Assembly: GCF_013385635.1 (NCBI RefSeq)
Contig: NZ_JACAPR010000021.1
Location: 1-64,000, forward strand
Direction of reading: 5' to 3'
Length of the DNA stretch: 64,000 bases
Source of the DNA: Pseudomonas gingeri
GTDB lineage: Bacteria; Pseudomonadota; Gammaproteobacteria; Pseudomonadales; Pseudomonadaceae
The position numbers and the translations under genes are program-made. Positions within the stretch are counted from its first letter, which is position 1. Each line of letters opens with the position of its first letter. Below, piece after piece: positions 22,520-31,552 of this stretch. Under the pieces are notes generated by a model. It made no database searches and had not been told where the DNA came from. It was given only the letters and a program-made list of their open reading frames with translations.

Positions 22520-25457
22520 CCTGACCCAGATGCTGCTGATCAGCGCCGCGTACCTGCTGGCCCTGTTCGGCGTCGCCTGGATCAGCGAACGAGGCGTGAT
22601 TCCACGCTCGATCATTCGTCACCCGCTGACCTACACCCTGTCGCTGGGTGTCTATGCCAGTGCCTGGGCATTCTATGGCACCGTGGGCCTGGCCTATCAG
22701 TACGGCTATGGTTTCCTGTCCAGCTACCTTGGCGTTTCCGGGGCCTTCCTGCTGGCACCGGTGCTGCTGTACCCGATCCTGAAGATCACCCGTACCTACC
22801 AGTTGTCGTCCCTGGCCGACCTGTTCGCCTTCCGCTTCCGCAGCACCTGGGCCGGGGCGCTGACCACGGTATTCATGCTGATCGGCGTGCTGCCGCTGCT
22901 GGCCCTGCAGATCCAGGCCGTGGCCGACTCCATCGGCATCCTCACCCGCGAACCGGTGCAACACCGCGTGGCCCTGAGCTTCTGTGCGCTGATCACTCTG
23001 TTCACCATCTTCTTCGGCTCGCGCCATATCGCCACCCGGGAGAAACATGAAGGGCTGGTCTTCGCGATTGCCTTCGAATCGGTGATCAAGCTGATCGCCA
23101 TCGGCGGTGTCGGCCTCTATGCCCTCTACGGGGTGTTCGACGGCCCGCAACAGCTCGAACTGTGGCTGCTGCAGAACCAGACCGCCCTCGCCGCCCTGCA
23201 CACGCCATTGCAGGAAGGCCCGTGGCGTACCCTGCTGCTGGTGTTCTTCGCCTCGGCCATCGTGATGCCGCACATGTATCACATGACCTTTACCGAGAAC
23301 CTCAACCCACGCTCGCTGGTCAGCGCCAGTTGGGGCCTGCCGCTGTTCCTGCTGCTGATGAGCCTGGCGGTGCCGCTGATTCTCTGGGCCGGTCTGAAGC
23401 TGGGCGCCACCACCAACCCGGAATACTTCACCCTGGGCATCGGCATTGCCGCCAACAACGAAGCCCTGGCGCTGCTGGCCTATGTCGGCGGGCTTTCGGC
23501 CGCCAGCGGGTTGATCATCGTCACTACGCTGGCGCTCTCGGGCATGGCCCTGAACCACCTGGTGCTGCCGCTCTACCAGCCACCGGCCGAAGGCAATATC
23601 TACCGCTGGCTGAAGTGGACCCGCCGCGCCCTGATCGTCGCGATCATCATGGCCGGCTATGGTTTTTACCTGTTGCTCGGGGCCGAACAGGACCTGGCCA
23701 ACCTCGGTATCGTCGCCTTTGTCGCCACCCTGCAATTCCTCCCGGGCGTGCTCTCGGTGCTGTACTGGCCGACCGCCAACCGCCGTGGCTTCATCGCCGG
23801 CCTGCTGGCCGGGATCATCGTCTGGATGGTCACCATGATGTTGCCGTTGATCGGCAACCTGCAGGGTTTCTATATTCCACTGCTGAATATGATCTACGTG
23901 CTGGACGATACCAGCTGGCATATGGCGGCCATCGCCTCGCTGGCGGCCAACGTGCTGATGTTCACGCTGATCTCTCTGTTCAGCAACGCCAGCCCGGAAG
24001 AAGCCAGTGCCGCCGAAGCCTGCGCGGTGGACAACGTGCGCCGTCCGCAGCGACGCGAACTGCACGCGGCGTCGCCCCAGGAGTTCGCCACGCAACTGGC
24101 CAAGCCGCTGGGGGCCAAGGCCGCGCAGAAGGAGGTCGAACAGGCCCTGCGCGACCTCTACCTGCCTTTCGACGAACGCCGCCCCTATGCCCTGCGCCGC
24201 CTGCGCGACCGGATCGAGGCCAACCTGTCGGGCCTGATGGGGCCGAGCGTGGCCCAGGACATGGTCGAGACCTTCCTGCCGTACAAGGCCGGCGGTGAAA
24301 GTTATGTCACCGAAGATATCCACTTCATCGAAAGCCGCCTCGAGGACTATCACTCGCGCCTGACCGGGCTGGCCGCCGAACTCGATGCCTTGCGCCGCTA
24401 CCACCGCCAGACCTTGCAGGAGCTGCCCATGGGCGTCTGCTCGCTGGCCAAGGACCAGGAAATCCTGATGTGGAACAAGGCCATGGAAGAACTCACCGGC
24501 GTGGCCGCGCAACGGGTCGTCGGTTCGCGACTGGCCACCCTGGGCGAACCGTGGAAAGAATTGTTGCAAGGTTTTATCAACCTGCCGGACGAACACCTGC
24601 ATAAACAGCACCTGGCCCTCGACGGCCAGACCCGCTGGCTGAACCTGCACAAGGCGGCGATCGACGAACCGCTGGCCCCGGGCAACAGCGGCCTGGTGCT
24701 GCTGGTCGAGGACCTGACCGAAACCCAGATGCTCGAAGACAAGCTGGTGCACTCCGAGCGCCTGGCGAGCATCGGCCGCCTGGCCGCCGGGGTCGCCCAC
24801 GAGATCGGCAACCCGATCACCGGCATCGCCTGCCTGGCGCAGAACCTGCGCGAGGAGCGTGAGGAAGACGGCGAGATCACCGAGATCAGCGGGCAGATCA
24901 TCGAGCAGACCAAACGCGTCTCGCGCATCGTCCAGTCGCTGATGAGCTTCGCCCACGCCGGCAGCCACCAGCACAACGACGAACCGGTGTGCCTGGCCGA
25001 GGTCGCCCAGGATGCCATTGGTCTGCTGGCCCTGAACCGGCGCAATTTCGAAGTACAGTTCTTCAACTTGTGCGACCCCGAACACTGGGTCGACGGCGAT
25101 CCGCAGCGCCTGGCGCAAGTGTTGATCAACCTGTTGTCCAACGCCCGTGACGCGTCGCCCGCCGGCAGCGCGGTACGGGTCAAGAGCGAAGCCTTCGAAC
25201 ACACGGTCGACCTGATCGTCGAAGACGAAGGCAGCGGCATCCCGAAGAACATCATGGACCGATTGTTCGAACCCTTCTTCACCACCAAGGATCCTGGCGA
25301 AGGTACCGGACTGGGCCTTGCACTGGTCTATTCCATCGTTGAAGAGCATTATGGACAAATCACCATCGACAGCCCGGCTGACACCGAAAGCCAACGCGGC
25401 ACCCGTATCCGGGTGACCTTACCGCGTCATGTCGAAGCGACGTCCGCTGTGAACTGA
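22503..25457 (+). CDS. cbrA: CbrA sensor histidine kinase with an SSS transporter domain
   Basis: 984 residues. The N-terminal half (about 1-500) is a sodium/solute symporter-like domain with about 13 membrane segments, which in CbrA is linked to histidine transport. Then a PAS region (about 635-740), HisKA with His766 in VAHEIGNPITG, and the HATPase domain (N-box LLSNARDAS, G-boxes DEGSGIP and GEGTGLGLAL). It phosphorylates CbrB to control carbon/nitrogen balance. Start ATG at 22503 or 22509, both inside cbrX, implying coupled translation. Confidence 0.97.
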   Translation: MPMSFSLTQMLLISAAYLLALFGVAWISERGVIPRSIIRHPLTYTLSLGVYASAWAFYGTVGLAYQYGYGFLSSYLGVSGAFLLAPVLLYPILKITRTYQLSSLADLFAFRFRSTWAGALTTVFMLIGVLPLLALQIQAVADSIGILTREPVQHRVALSFCALITLFTIFFGSRHIATREKHEGLVFAIAFESVIKLIAIGGVGLYALYGVFDGPQQLELWLLQNQTALAALHTPLQEGPWRTLLLVFFASAIVMPHMYHMTFTENLNPRSLVSASWGLPLFLLLMSLAVPLILWAGLKLGATTNPEYFTLGIGIAANNEALALLAYVGGLSAASGLIIVTTLALSGMALNHLVLPLYQPPAEGNIYRWLKWTRRALIVAIIMAGYGFYLLLGAEQDLANLGIVAFVATLQFLPGVLSVLYWPTANRRGFIAGLLAGIIVWMVTMMLPLIGNLQGFYIPLLNMIYVLDDTSWHMAAIASLAANVLMFTLISLFSNASPEEASAAEACAVDNVRRPQRRELHAASPQEFATQLAKPLGAKAAQKEVEQALRDLYLPFDERRPYALRRLRDRIEANLSGLMGPSVAQDMVETFLPYKAGGESYVTEDIHFIESRLEDYHSRLTGLAAELDALRRYHRQTLQELPMGVCSLAKDQEILMWNKAMEELTGVAAQRVVGSRLATLGEPWKELLQGFINLPDEHLHKQHLALDGQTRWLNLHKAAIDEPLAPGNSGLVLLVEDLTETQMLEDKLVHSERLASIGRLAAGVAHEIGNPITGIACLAQNLREEREEDGEITEISGQIIEQTKRVSRIVQSLMSFAHAGSHQHNDEPVCLAEVAQDAIGLLALNRRNFEVQFFNLCDPEHWVDGDPQRLAQVLINLLSNARDASPAGSAVRVKSEAFEHTVDLIVEDEGSGIPKNIMDRLFEPFFTTKDPGEGTGLGLALVYSIVEEHYGQITIDSPADTESQRGTRIRVTLPRHVEATSAVN

Positions 25458-25479
25458 GACCGTCGAGAGAACCGAATCA

Positions 25480-26913
25480 ATGCCGCACATTTTGATCGTC
25501 GAAGACGAAACCATTATCCGCTCCGCCTTGCGTCGCCTGCTGGAGCGCAATCAGTACCAGGTCAGTGAAGCCGGCTCGGTGCAGGAAGCCCAGGAACGCT
25601 TCAGCATCCCCTCGTTCGACCTGATCGTCAGCGACCTGCGCCTGCCCGGCGCTCCGGGCACCGAGCTGATCAAGCTCGGCCAGGGCACGCCGGTGCTGAT
25701 CATGACCAGCTACGCCAGCCTGCGTTCGGCCGTGGACTCGATGAAGATGGGCGCGGTGGACTACATCGCCAAGCCCTTCGACCACGACGAGATGCTCCAG
25801 GCCGTGGCCCGCATCCTGCGTGATCGCCAGAGCGGCCAGGGCGCACCCGCCGAGCGGGTCGCCAAGAGCAACGGCGCGGCGGAGAAAGCCGGTGCCGACA
25901 ACAGCAATGGAGAGATCGGCATCATCGGCACCTGCGCGCCGATGCAGGACCTCTACAGCAAGATCCGCAAGGTCGCGCCCACCGACTCCAACGTGCTGAT
26001 CCAGGGTGAGTCGGGGACCGGCAAGGAATTGGTGGCCCGCGCCCTGCACAACCTGTCCAAGCGCGCCAAGGCCCCGATGATCTCGGTGAACTGCGCGGCC
26101 ATTCCGGAAACCCTGATCGAGTCCGAGCTGTTCGGCCACGAGAAAGGCGCGTTCACCGGCGCCAGTGCCGGTCGTGCCGGCCTGGTGGAAGCCGCGGACG
26201 GCGGTACGCTGTTCCTCGACGAAATCGGCGAACTGCCGCTGGAAGCCCAGGCCCGTCTGCTGCGGGTACTGCAGGAAGGCGAAATCCGTCGGGTCGGCTC
26301 GGTCCAGTCGCAGAAGGTCGACGTGCGCCTGATCGCCGCGACCCACCGCGACCTCAAGAGCCTGGCCAAGATCGGCCAGTTCCGTGAAGACCTTTACTAC
26401 CGCCTGCACGTGATCGCCCTGAAACTGCCGGCCCTGCGTGAGCGCGGCGCAGACGTCAACGAGATCGCCAATGCCTTCCTCGCTCGCCAGAGTGCCCGTG
26501 TCGGGCGCAACGACCTGAAGTTCGCCCCGGATGCCGAACAAGCCATCCGCCACTACTCATGGCCGGGTAACGTCCGTGAACTGGAGAATGCGGTCGAACG
26601 GGCGGTGATCCTGTGCGAAAGCCCGGAGATCTCGGCCGAGCTGCTGGGCATCGACATCGAGCTGAGCGATCTGGAGGAAGACGACTTCATCGGCCTCGCG
26701 CCGCAGCAGAGCAACCCGGGCAACACCAGCCACGAGCCGACCGAGGATCTGTCGCTGGAAGACTACTTCCAGCACTTCGTCCTGGAACATCAGGACCACA
26801 TGACCGAGACCGAGTTGGCGCGCAAGCTGGGGGTCAGCCGCAAGTGCCTGTGGGAACGGCGCCAGCGCCTGGGCATCCCGCGGCGCAAGACCGGGGTGGC
26901 CAGCGAAAGCTGA
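25480..26913 (+). CDS. cbrB: CbrB sigma-54-dependent response regulator
   Basis: 477 residues. Receiver domain with Asp52 (FDLIVSDLRLPG), AAA+ domain with Walker A GESGTGKE (about 176) and the sigma-54 contact loop GAFTGA (about 225), and a Fis-type HTH at the C-terminus (ELARKLGVSRKCLWERRQRLG). It activates sigma-54 promoters, above all crcZ directly downstream, thereby relieving Hfq/Crc catabolite repression and enabling use of amino acids such as histidine. 22 bases after cbrA. Confidence 0.97.
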   Translation: MPHILIVEDETIIRSALRRLLERNQYQVSEAGSVQEAQERFSIPSFDLIVSDLRLPGAPGTELIKLGQGTPVLIMTSYASLRSAVDSMKMGAVDYIAKPFDHDEMLQAVARILRDRQSGQGAPAERVAKSNGAAEKAGADNSNGEIGIIGTCAPMQDLYSKIRKVAPTDSNVLIQGESGTGKELVARALHNLSKRAKAPMISVNCAAIPETLIESELFGHEKGAFTGASAGRAGLVEAADGGTLFLDEIGELPLEAQARLLRVLQEGEIRRVGSVQSQKVDVRLIAATHRDLKSLAKIGQFREDLYYRLHVIALKLPALRERGADVNEIANAFLARQSARVGRNDLKFAPDAEQAIRHYSWPGNVRELENAVERAVILCESPEISAELLGIDIELSDLEEDDFIGLAPQQSNPGNTSHEPTEDLSLEDYFQHFVLEHQDHMTETELARKLGVSRKCLWERRQRLGIPRRKTGVASES

Positions 26914-26958
26914 ACGGGCCCCCAGTTCCCCAGGTAACACGCTGAGATGTGAAAAAAC

Positions 26959-26984
26959 TGTTACCTCAGGTTTTTCGCGTAACA
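26959..26984. promoter_or_regulatory. CbrB binding site (upstream activating sequence of crcZ)
   Basis: A perfect TGTTAC-N14-GTAACA palindrome, the CbrB recognition pattern reported for crcZ promoters. It is about 100 bases upstream of the sigma-54 promoter, a normal enhancer distance. Its last base abuts the cbrB terminator stem. A further half site, GTAACA, is at 26934-26939. Confidence 0.88.
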
Positions 26985-27022
26985 AAAGCCGGGTCTATCG
27001 GTAACGAAGATCCGGCTTTTTT
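26984..27022 (+). terminator. cbrB intrinsic terminator
   Basis: AAAAGCCGG and CCGGCTTTTTT arms enclose a 19-base loop, with the T-run forming part of the stem. It ends the cbrX-cbrA-cbrB unit and separates it from crcZ. Confidence 0.8.
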
Positions 27023-27082
27023 GTGCCTGCAAAAAACTGGAAAACCCTGGGAAGCCCCGGTTTCATTGGCCCTTGCAAAAGT

Positions 27083-27098
27083 TGGCACGACACCTGCT
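27083..27098 (+). promoter_or_regulatory. Sigma-54 promoter of crcZ
   Basis: TGGCAC-N7-TGCT with GG (27084-27085) and GC (27096-27097) exactly 12 bases apart, the -24/-12 signature. The predicted start is at about 27108. Confidence 0.93.
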
Positions 27099-27107
27099 AT
27101 ATGTCCT

Positions 27108-27482
27108 GTACAAGAACAATAACAAGCAATGTACAAGACAATAAAAATAAGACGAATCGACTCACGCACAATAAAAACAACACGGCGGAGGCGCAGCTAA
27201 CTGATTCTTTTGGAGAGGCGTTGTATTTGGGGCTTGCCCCACGACCAGGCCGAGAACAACAAAAACTACCCTCAAGGTAGAGCCTGAACTGGTTGGATCC
27301 GATGGATCATGACAACACAGCGACCAAAGCAATCCGTTTGCTCTTATCTCCCGATTGGGAGGCGTCACAGGCATGAAGACCTGCGACACAGGGCGATCAA
27401 CAAAAACAAGAAGCCCGCAACCATAATAAAAAAAGAGCACGCAACTACTTCTGGGGGAGCTTCGGCTCCCCTTGTAGTTTCC
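27108..27482 (+). ncRNA. crcZ: CrcZ small RNA (Hfq/Crc sponge)
   Basis: About 375 nt between cbrB and pcnB, the conserved crcZ location. It starts GTACAAGAACAATAACAAGC. Six A-rich AANAANAA-type motifs are visible (about 27113, 27138, 27168, 27253, 27398, 27422), which sequester the Hfq-Crc complex and so lift catabolite repression. Expression is driven by the sigma-54 promoter and CbrB site just upstream. The 3' end is the GGGGAGC-TTCG-GCTCCCC hairpin; the exact 3' end is uncertain because the T-tract is weak. Confidence 0.93.
27443..27482 (+). terminator. crcZ terminator hairpin
   Basis: GGGGAGC-TTCG-GCTCCCC stem with an additional outer ACTAC/GTAGT pairing, followed by TTT only. The long stem compensates for the short T-tract. 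Confidence 0.75.
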
Positions 27483-27664
27483 GACATATCGCTTCCGACA
27501 CGCCCCCTGCGCTACCGCCAAGGCCCGCCCCATAAGGCCCCGAGCAACTCTTGCGCACTGCCGCCGCAGCTTCCTACACCATCCCTCGACTAAATGCTAG
27601 AATCCCCGCCCATCATGCGGTCATTCTTCGTGTTGGCCGAATATCCCTTCAAACAGTGCATCCC

Positions 27665-29053
27665 ATGCTGAAGAAGCTGTTCCAGTCATTCCGTTCTCCC
27701 TTGCGTCGAACGCAACATAAACGCAGCACCCCTGAAGTGCTCAACAGCAGCCAGCATTCGCTGCAAAAGGCCCAGTTCAGCCGGTATGCGGTGAACATCG
27801 TCGAACGCCTGCAGAACGCCGGCTACCAGGCTTACCTGGTCGGCGGTTGCGTGCGCGACATGTTGCTCAATATCACTCCCAAGGACTTCGACGTCGCCAC
27901 CAGCGCCACGCCGGAGCAGATTCGCGCCGAGTTCCGCAACGCCCGCATCATCGGTCGGCGGTTCAAGCTGGTGCATATCCACTTCGGCCGGGAAATCATC
28001 GAAGTCGCGACCTTTCGCGCCAATCACCCGCAGAACGACGAGGAGGAAGACAGCAATCAGTCCTCCCGCAACGAAAGCGGGCGAATCCTGCGCGACAACG
28101 TCTACGGCACCCTCGAAGACGATGCCCAGCGCCGCGACTTCACGATCAACGCGCTGTATTACGATCCGGTCAGCGAACGCATCCTCGACTACGCCAACGG
28201 TGTACACGACATCCGCAACCGCCTGATCCGCCTGATCGGCGACCCGACCCAGCGCTACCAGGAAGACCCGGTACGGATGCTGCGGGCCGTGCGCTTTGCC
28301 GCCAAGCTGGACTTCGGTATCGAGAAACACACCGTCGCGCCGATCCGCGACCTGGCACCGATGCTGCGCGAGATTCCCTCGGCCCGCCTGTTCGAGGAAG
28401 TGCTCAAGCTGTTCCTCTCCGGTTATGCCGCCGACACCTTCGAGATGCTGGTCGACCTGAACCTGTTCGAACCGCTGTTCCCCGCCAGTTTCGAAGCGCT
28501 GGAACACAACCCGAGCTACACCCATACCCTGATCAGCGAAGCCCTGATCAATACCGACCTGCGCATCAAGCAGAACAAGCCGGTGACGCCGGCCTTCCTG
28601 TTTGCCGCCTTGCTGTGGCCGGCCCTGCCGGCACGGGTATTGCGCCTGCAGGCCCGTGGCATGCCGCCGATTCCGGCGATGCAGGAAGCGGCCCACGAAC
28701 TGATCAGCGAACAATGCCAGCGCATTGCGATCCCCAAGCGTTTCACCCTGCCGATCCGCGAGATCTGGGACATGCAGGAACGCCTGCCCCGCCGCAGCGG
28801 CAAACGCGCCGACCTGCTGCTGGACAATCCGCGCTTCCGTGCCGGCTATGACTTCCTGCTGCTGCGCGAAACCGCCGGCGAGCAGACCGAAGGCCTGGGT
28901 GACTGGTGGACCGATTATCAGGACGCCAATGACGCCGGTCGCCGTGACATGATCCGCGACCTCAGCGGCAAGGAAGACGCCAGCGGCGCCCCCCGTAAAC
29001 GTCGTCGCACCAGTGCCGGCAAGCGCAAGCGCACCGCGGGCTCGGAAGAGTAA
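27665..29053 (+). CDS. pcnB: Poly(A) polymerase I
   Basis: 462 residues from ATG at 27665; an extension to 27551 is in frame but runs toward the crcZ end. Class II nucleotidyltransferase: VGGCVRDMLLNITPKDFDVATSATP (about 59-83) has the GG and D-x-D signatures, followed by RRDFTINAL and the neck-domain ED-P-V-R-M-L-R-A-V-R-F-A. It adds 3' A tails that speed RNA decay. The C-terminal tail is basic (PRKRRRTSAGKRKR), typical of PAP I. folK follows four bases later. Confidence 0.95.
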   Translation: MLKKLFQSFRSPLRRTQHKRSTPEVLNSSQHSLQKAQFSRYAVNIVERLQNAGYQAYLVGGCVRDMLLNITPKDFDVATSATPEQIRAEFRNARIIGRRFKLVHIHFGREIIEVATFRANHPQNDEEEDSNQSSRNESGRILRDNVYGTLEDDAQRRDFTINALYYDPVSERILDYANGVHDIRNRLIRLIGDPTQRYQEDPVRMLRAVRFAAKLDFGIEKHTVAPIRDLAPMLREIPSARLFEEVLKLFLSGYAADTFEMLVDLNLFEPLFPASFEALEHNPSYTHTLISEALINTDLRIKQNKPVTPAFLFAALLWPALPARVLRLQARGMPPIPAMQEAAHELISEQCQRIAIPKRFTLPIREIWDMQERLPRRSGKRADLLLDNPRFRAGYDFLLLRETAGEQTEGLGDWWTDYQDANDAGRRDMIRDLSGKEDASGAPRKRRRTSAGKRKRTAGSEE

Positions 29054-29057
29054 GTCG

Positions 29058-29540
29058 ATGGAACGTGTCTATATCGGCCTGGGCAGCAACCTGGCAGATC
29101 CGGCGGAGCAATTGCGCAATGCCGTGCAGGCCTTGGCGCAACTGCCGGAGACCGAACTGGCAGGCGTCTCGGCGTTCTATCAGAGCGACTCGCTGCTTCC
29201 CGGCCAGCCACGCTACACCAACGCGGTGGCCGCGCTCGACAGCGGCCTGGCGCCGCTGGCCCTGCTCGATGCGCTGCAAGCCATCGAGATCGACCAGGGC
29301 CGCGAGCGTCATGAACGCTGGGGGCCGCGCACGCTGGACCTGGATATCCTGCTGTTCGGCGACCGGCTGATCGACGAGCAGCGCCTGAAGGTCCCGCATT
29401 ACCATATGCAGGCCCGCCCTTTCGTGTTGTATCCGCTGGCGGAACTGGCGCCCGTCGACCTGCAACTGGCCGATGGCCGCAGTTTGAAAACGCTGTTGGC
29501 CGACTGCCCGTTCGTCGGCCTGGAACGCCTGCTTCAGTAA
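29058..29540 (+). CDS. folK: 2-amino-4-hydroxy-6-hydroxymethyldihydropteridine pyrophosphokinase (HPPK)
   Basis: 160 residues from ATG at 29058. The signature RWGPRTLDLDILLFGD (about 90-105) carries the two Mg-binding aspartates; the N-terminus YIGLGSNLADP is typical. It transfers pyrophosphate from ATP to the pterin in folate synthesis, feeding FolP encoded elsewhere in this window (52780-53631). In an operon with pcnB. Confidence 0.97.
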   Translation: MERVYIGLGSNLADPAEQLRNAVQALAQLPETELAGVSAFYQSDSLLPGQPRYTNAVAALDSGLAPLALLDALQAIEIDQGRERHERWGPRTLDLDILLFGDRLIDEQRLKVPHYHMQARPFVLYPLAELAPVDLQLADGRSLKTLLADCPFVGLERLLQ

Positions 29541-29553
29541 CACCTCTTCTGGC

Positions 29554-29642
29554 GTGGCAGCCGGCTTGCTGGCGATAGCGATCGGTCAGTCACGACGACG
29601 TTGAATGATCCATCGTCATCGCCAGCAAGCCGGCTCCCACAG
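29554..29642. repeat. REPIN
   Basis: GTGGCAGCCGGCTTGCTGGCGAT and complement ATCGCCAGCAAGCCGGCTCCCAC, separated by about 40 bases. It differs from the other copies at one compensating position (GCTGGC in place of GCCGGC), keeping the stem. It lies directly after folK. Confidence 0.88.
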
Positions 29643-29676
29643 TGGTCGCCTGCCGAGGCTTTGCTGAATCGCATCA

Positions 29677-29716
29677 GTTACACCGGTAACACTCCCGACG
29701 TAACATTGCGGTAACA
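29677..29716. promoter_or_regulatory. Cluster of GTAAC half-sites upstream of panB
   Basis: One GTTAC and three GTAACA motifs in 40 bases, including the perfect palindrome GTTAC-ACCG-GTAAC. This is probably a protein binding site. The half-site resembles that of CbrB, but no pair has the 14-base spacing. TTGACT and TATAGG 10 to 40 bases further on are poorly spaced promoter elements. Confidence 0.4.
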
Positions 29717-29894
29717 CACCCGATTGACTTCCCCCGTTCTCCTCACGACTATAGGCGTCCCGTTGCCGCCCCTGCGGCGTTAAAGGGCGCAATCCAGGCT
29801 TTATAAGCACGACAAAAGAACGTGCGCCTGCATAAATGACGAATCACGCGCGTTACTCGCAGTAATTTGCACGGCGCCTGAAGAGGACTTTTTC

Positions 29895-30695
29895 ATGCCA
29901 GACATTACCCTGACCACCTTGCAAAGCCTCAAGCAGAAAGGTGAAAAAATCACCATGCTGACCTGCTATGACGCAACCTTCGCCCACGCTTCCTGCGAAG
30001 CCGGTGTTGAAGTACTGCTGATTGGCGACTCGCTGGGCATGGTTTCCCAAGGGCATGACAGCACACTGCCCGTGACTGTGGCCGACGTCGTGTATCACAC
30101 CGCCAGCGTCAAGCGCGGCAACCAGGGCGCCTTCATCGTCGCCGACCTGCCGTTCATGGCCTACGCCACCGTCGAACAGACCCTGCACAACAGCGCCCTG
30201 CTGATGCAGGCCGGTGCCAACATGGTCAAGGTCGAAGGTGCCGCCTGGCTGGCCGAGTCCATTCGCCTGCTGGCCGAACGGGGTGTACCGGTCTGCGCGC
30301 ACCTGGGCCTGACCCCGCAGTCGGTGAACCTCTTTGGCGGCTACAAGGTCCAGGGCCGCGGTGAAGCCCAGGCCCGGCAGATGCGCGCCGACGCCATCGC
30401 CCTGGAGCAGGCCGGCGTCGCCATGATCCTGCTGGAGTGCGTGCCGAGCGAACTGGCCGCGGAAATCACCCAGGCGGTCAAAGTACCGGTCATCGGTATC
30501 GGTGCCGGCACCGCCACCGACGGCCAGGTACTGGTGCTGCATGACATGCTCGGTCTCTCCATCAGCGGTCGCGTGCCCAAGTTCGTGAAGAACTTCATGG
30601 CCGGCCAGACCAGCATCCAGGGCGCACTGGGCGCCTACGTCAGTGAGGTCAAGGCCGCCACCTTCCCTGGCACCGAACACGGGTTTTCGGCATGA
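29895..30695 (+). CDS. panB: 3-methyl-2-oxobutanoate hydroxymethyltransferase
   Basis: 266 residues, TIM-barrel enzyme that makes ketopantoate from 2-ketoisovalerate (the product of the ilv pathway) and methylene-tetrahydrofolate. Signatures: TCYDATFA, LIGDSLGMV (Mg-binding Asp about 45), FIVADLPFMAY (about 84) and KVEGA (about 114). Its end overlaps panC by four bases (ATGA). Confidence 0.97.
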   Translation: MPDITLTTLQSLKQKGEKITMLTCYDATFAHASCEAGVEVLLIGDSLGMVSQGHDSTLPVTVADVVYHTASVKRGNQGAFIVADLPFMAYATVEQTLHNSALLMQAGANMVKVEGAAWLAESIRLLAERGVPVCAHLGLTPQSVNLFGGYKVQGRGEAQARQMRADAIALEQAGVAMILLECVPSELAAEITQAVKVPVIGIGAGTATDGQVLVLHDMLGLSISGRVPKFVKNFMAGQTSIQGALGAYVSEVKAATFPGTEHGFSA

Positions 30696-31552
30696 ACACA
30701 GTCAAGACCGTCCGTGAACTGCGGGCCGCTGTCGCGCGCGCGCGCAGCGAGGGCAAACGCATCGGCTTCGTGCCGACCATGGGCAACCTGCATGCCGGCC
30801 ACGCCGCGCTGGTGACCAAGGCCGCCCAGCGTGTGGACTTCGTGGTGGCGAGCATTTTCGTCAACCCGCTGCAATTCGGCGCCAACGAAGACCTCGACAA
30901 GTACCCGCGCACCCTCGCCGCCGACCAGGAAAAACTGCTCCAGGCCGGCTGTCACCTGCTGTTCGCCCCGACGATCGAGGAGATGTATCCCGACGGCATG
31001 GCCGGACAGACCCGGGTCAGCGTCCCGCATCTCTCCGAGGGCCTGTGTGGCGCCAGCCGCCCCGGGCATTTCGAAGGCGTGGCGACCGTGGTCAGCAAGC
31101 TGTTCAACATGGTCCAGCCCGACCTGGTGGTGTTCGGCCAGAAGGACTACCAGCAGTTGGCGGTGATCCGTGCCCTGGTGCACGACCTGAACATGCCGAT
31201 CCAGATCATCGGCGAGCCGACCGTACGGGCCGCCGACGGCCTGGCGCTGTCATCGCGCAATGGCTTTCTCAGTGAAACCGAACGGGCCACGGCCCCAGTG
31301 CTGTATCGCAGCCTGAGCACGATTGCCGGGGCCATCGAACAGGGCGAGCGCGACTATCCGAAGCTGCTCGCCGAACATACCCGGCTGATCGAAAGTGCCG
31401 GCTTTCGCCCCGATTACCTGGAAATCCGCCACGCCCTCAGCTTGCGCCCGGCCACTGCGCAGGATCGCGACCTGGTGATCCTGGTTGCTGCGTTCCTCGG
31501 CACCACCCGCCTGATCGACAACCTGCACCTGAACCTCGACACACCCGCCTGA
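30692..31552 (+). CDS. panC: Pantothenate synthetase
   Basis: 286 residues. It condenses pantoate with beta-alanine using ATP. Nucleotidyltransferase-fold motifs PTMGNLHAGH (about 25-34, with the HxGH catalytic histidines), VFGQKDYQQL and the KMSKS-like SSRN (about 188). Translationally coupled to panB. panD, which supplies beta-alanine and follows panC in PAO1, is not present downstream. Confidence 0.97.
   Translation: MNTVKTVRELRAAVARARSEGKRIGFVPTMGNLHAGHAALVTKAAQRVDFVVASIFVNPLQFGANEDLDKYPRTLAADQEKLLQAGCHLLFAPTIEEMYPDGMAGQTRVSVPHLSEGLCGASRPGHFEGVATVVSKLFNMVQPDLVVFGQKDYQQLAVIRALVHDLNMPIQIIGEPTVRAADGLALSSRNGFLSETERATAPVLYRSLSTIAGAIEQGERDYPKLLAEHTRLIESAGFRPDYLEIRHALSLRPATAQDRDLVILVAAFLGTTRLIDNLHLNLDTPA

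Noticed and set aside
22482..25394. 970-codon minus-strand ORF opposite cbrA
   Set aside because: Shadow of cbrA; the Gln/His/Asp-rich low-complexity translation is typical of antisense frames in high-GC DNA.
27023..27280. 85-codon ORF across the crcZ promoter and 5' half
   Set aside because: It spans the cbrB terminator end, the sigma-54 promoter and A-rich sRNA sequence; not coding.
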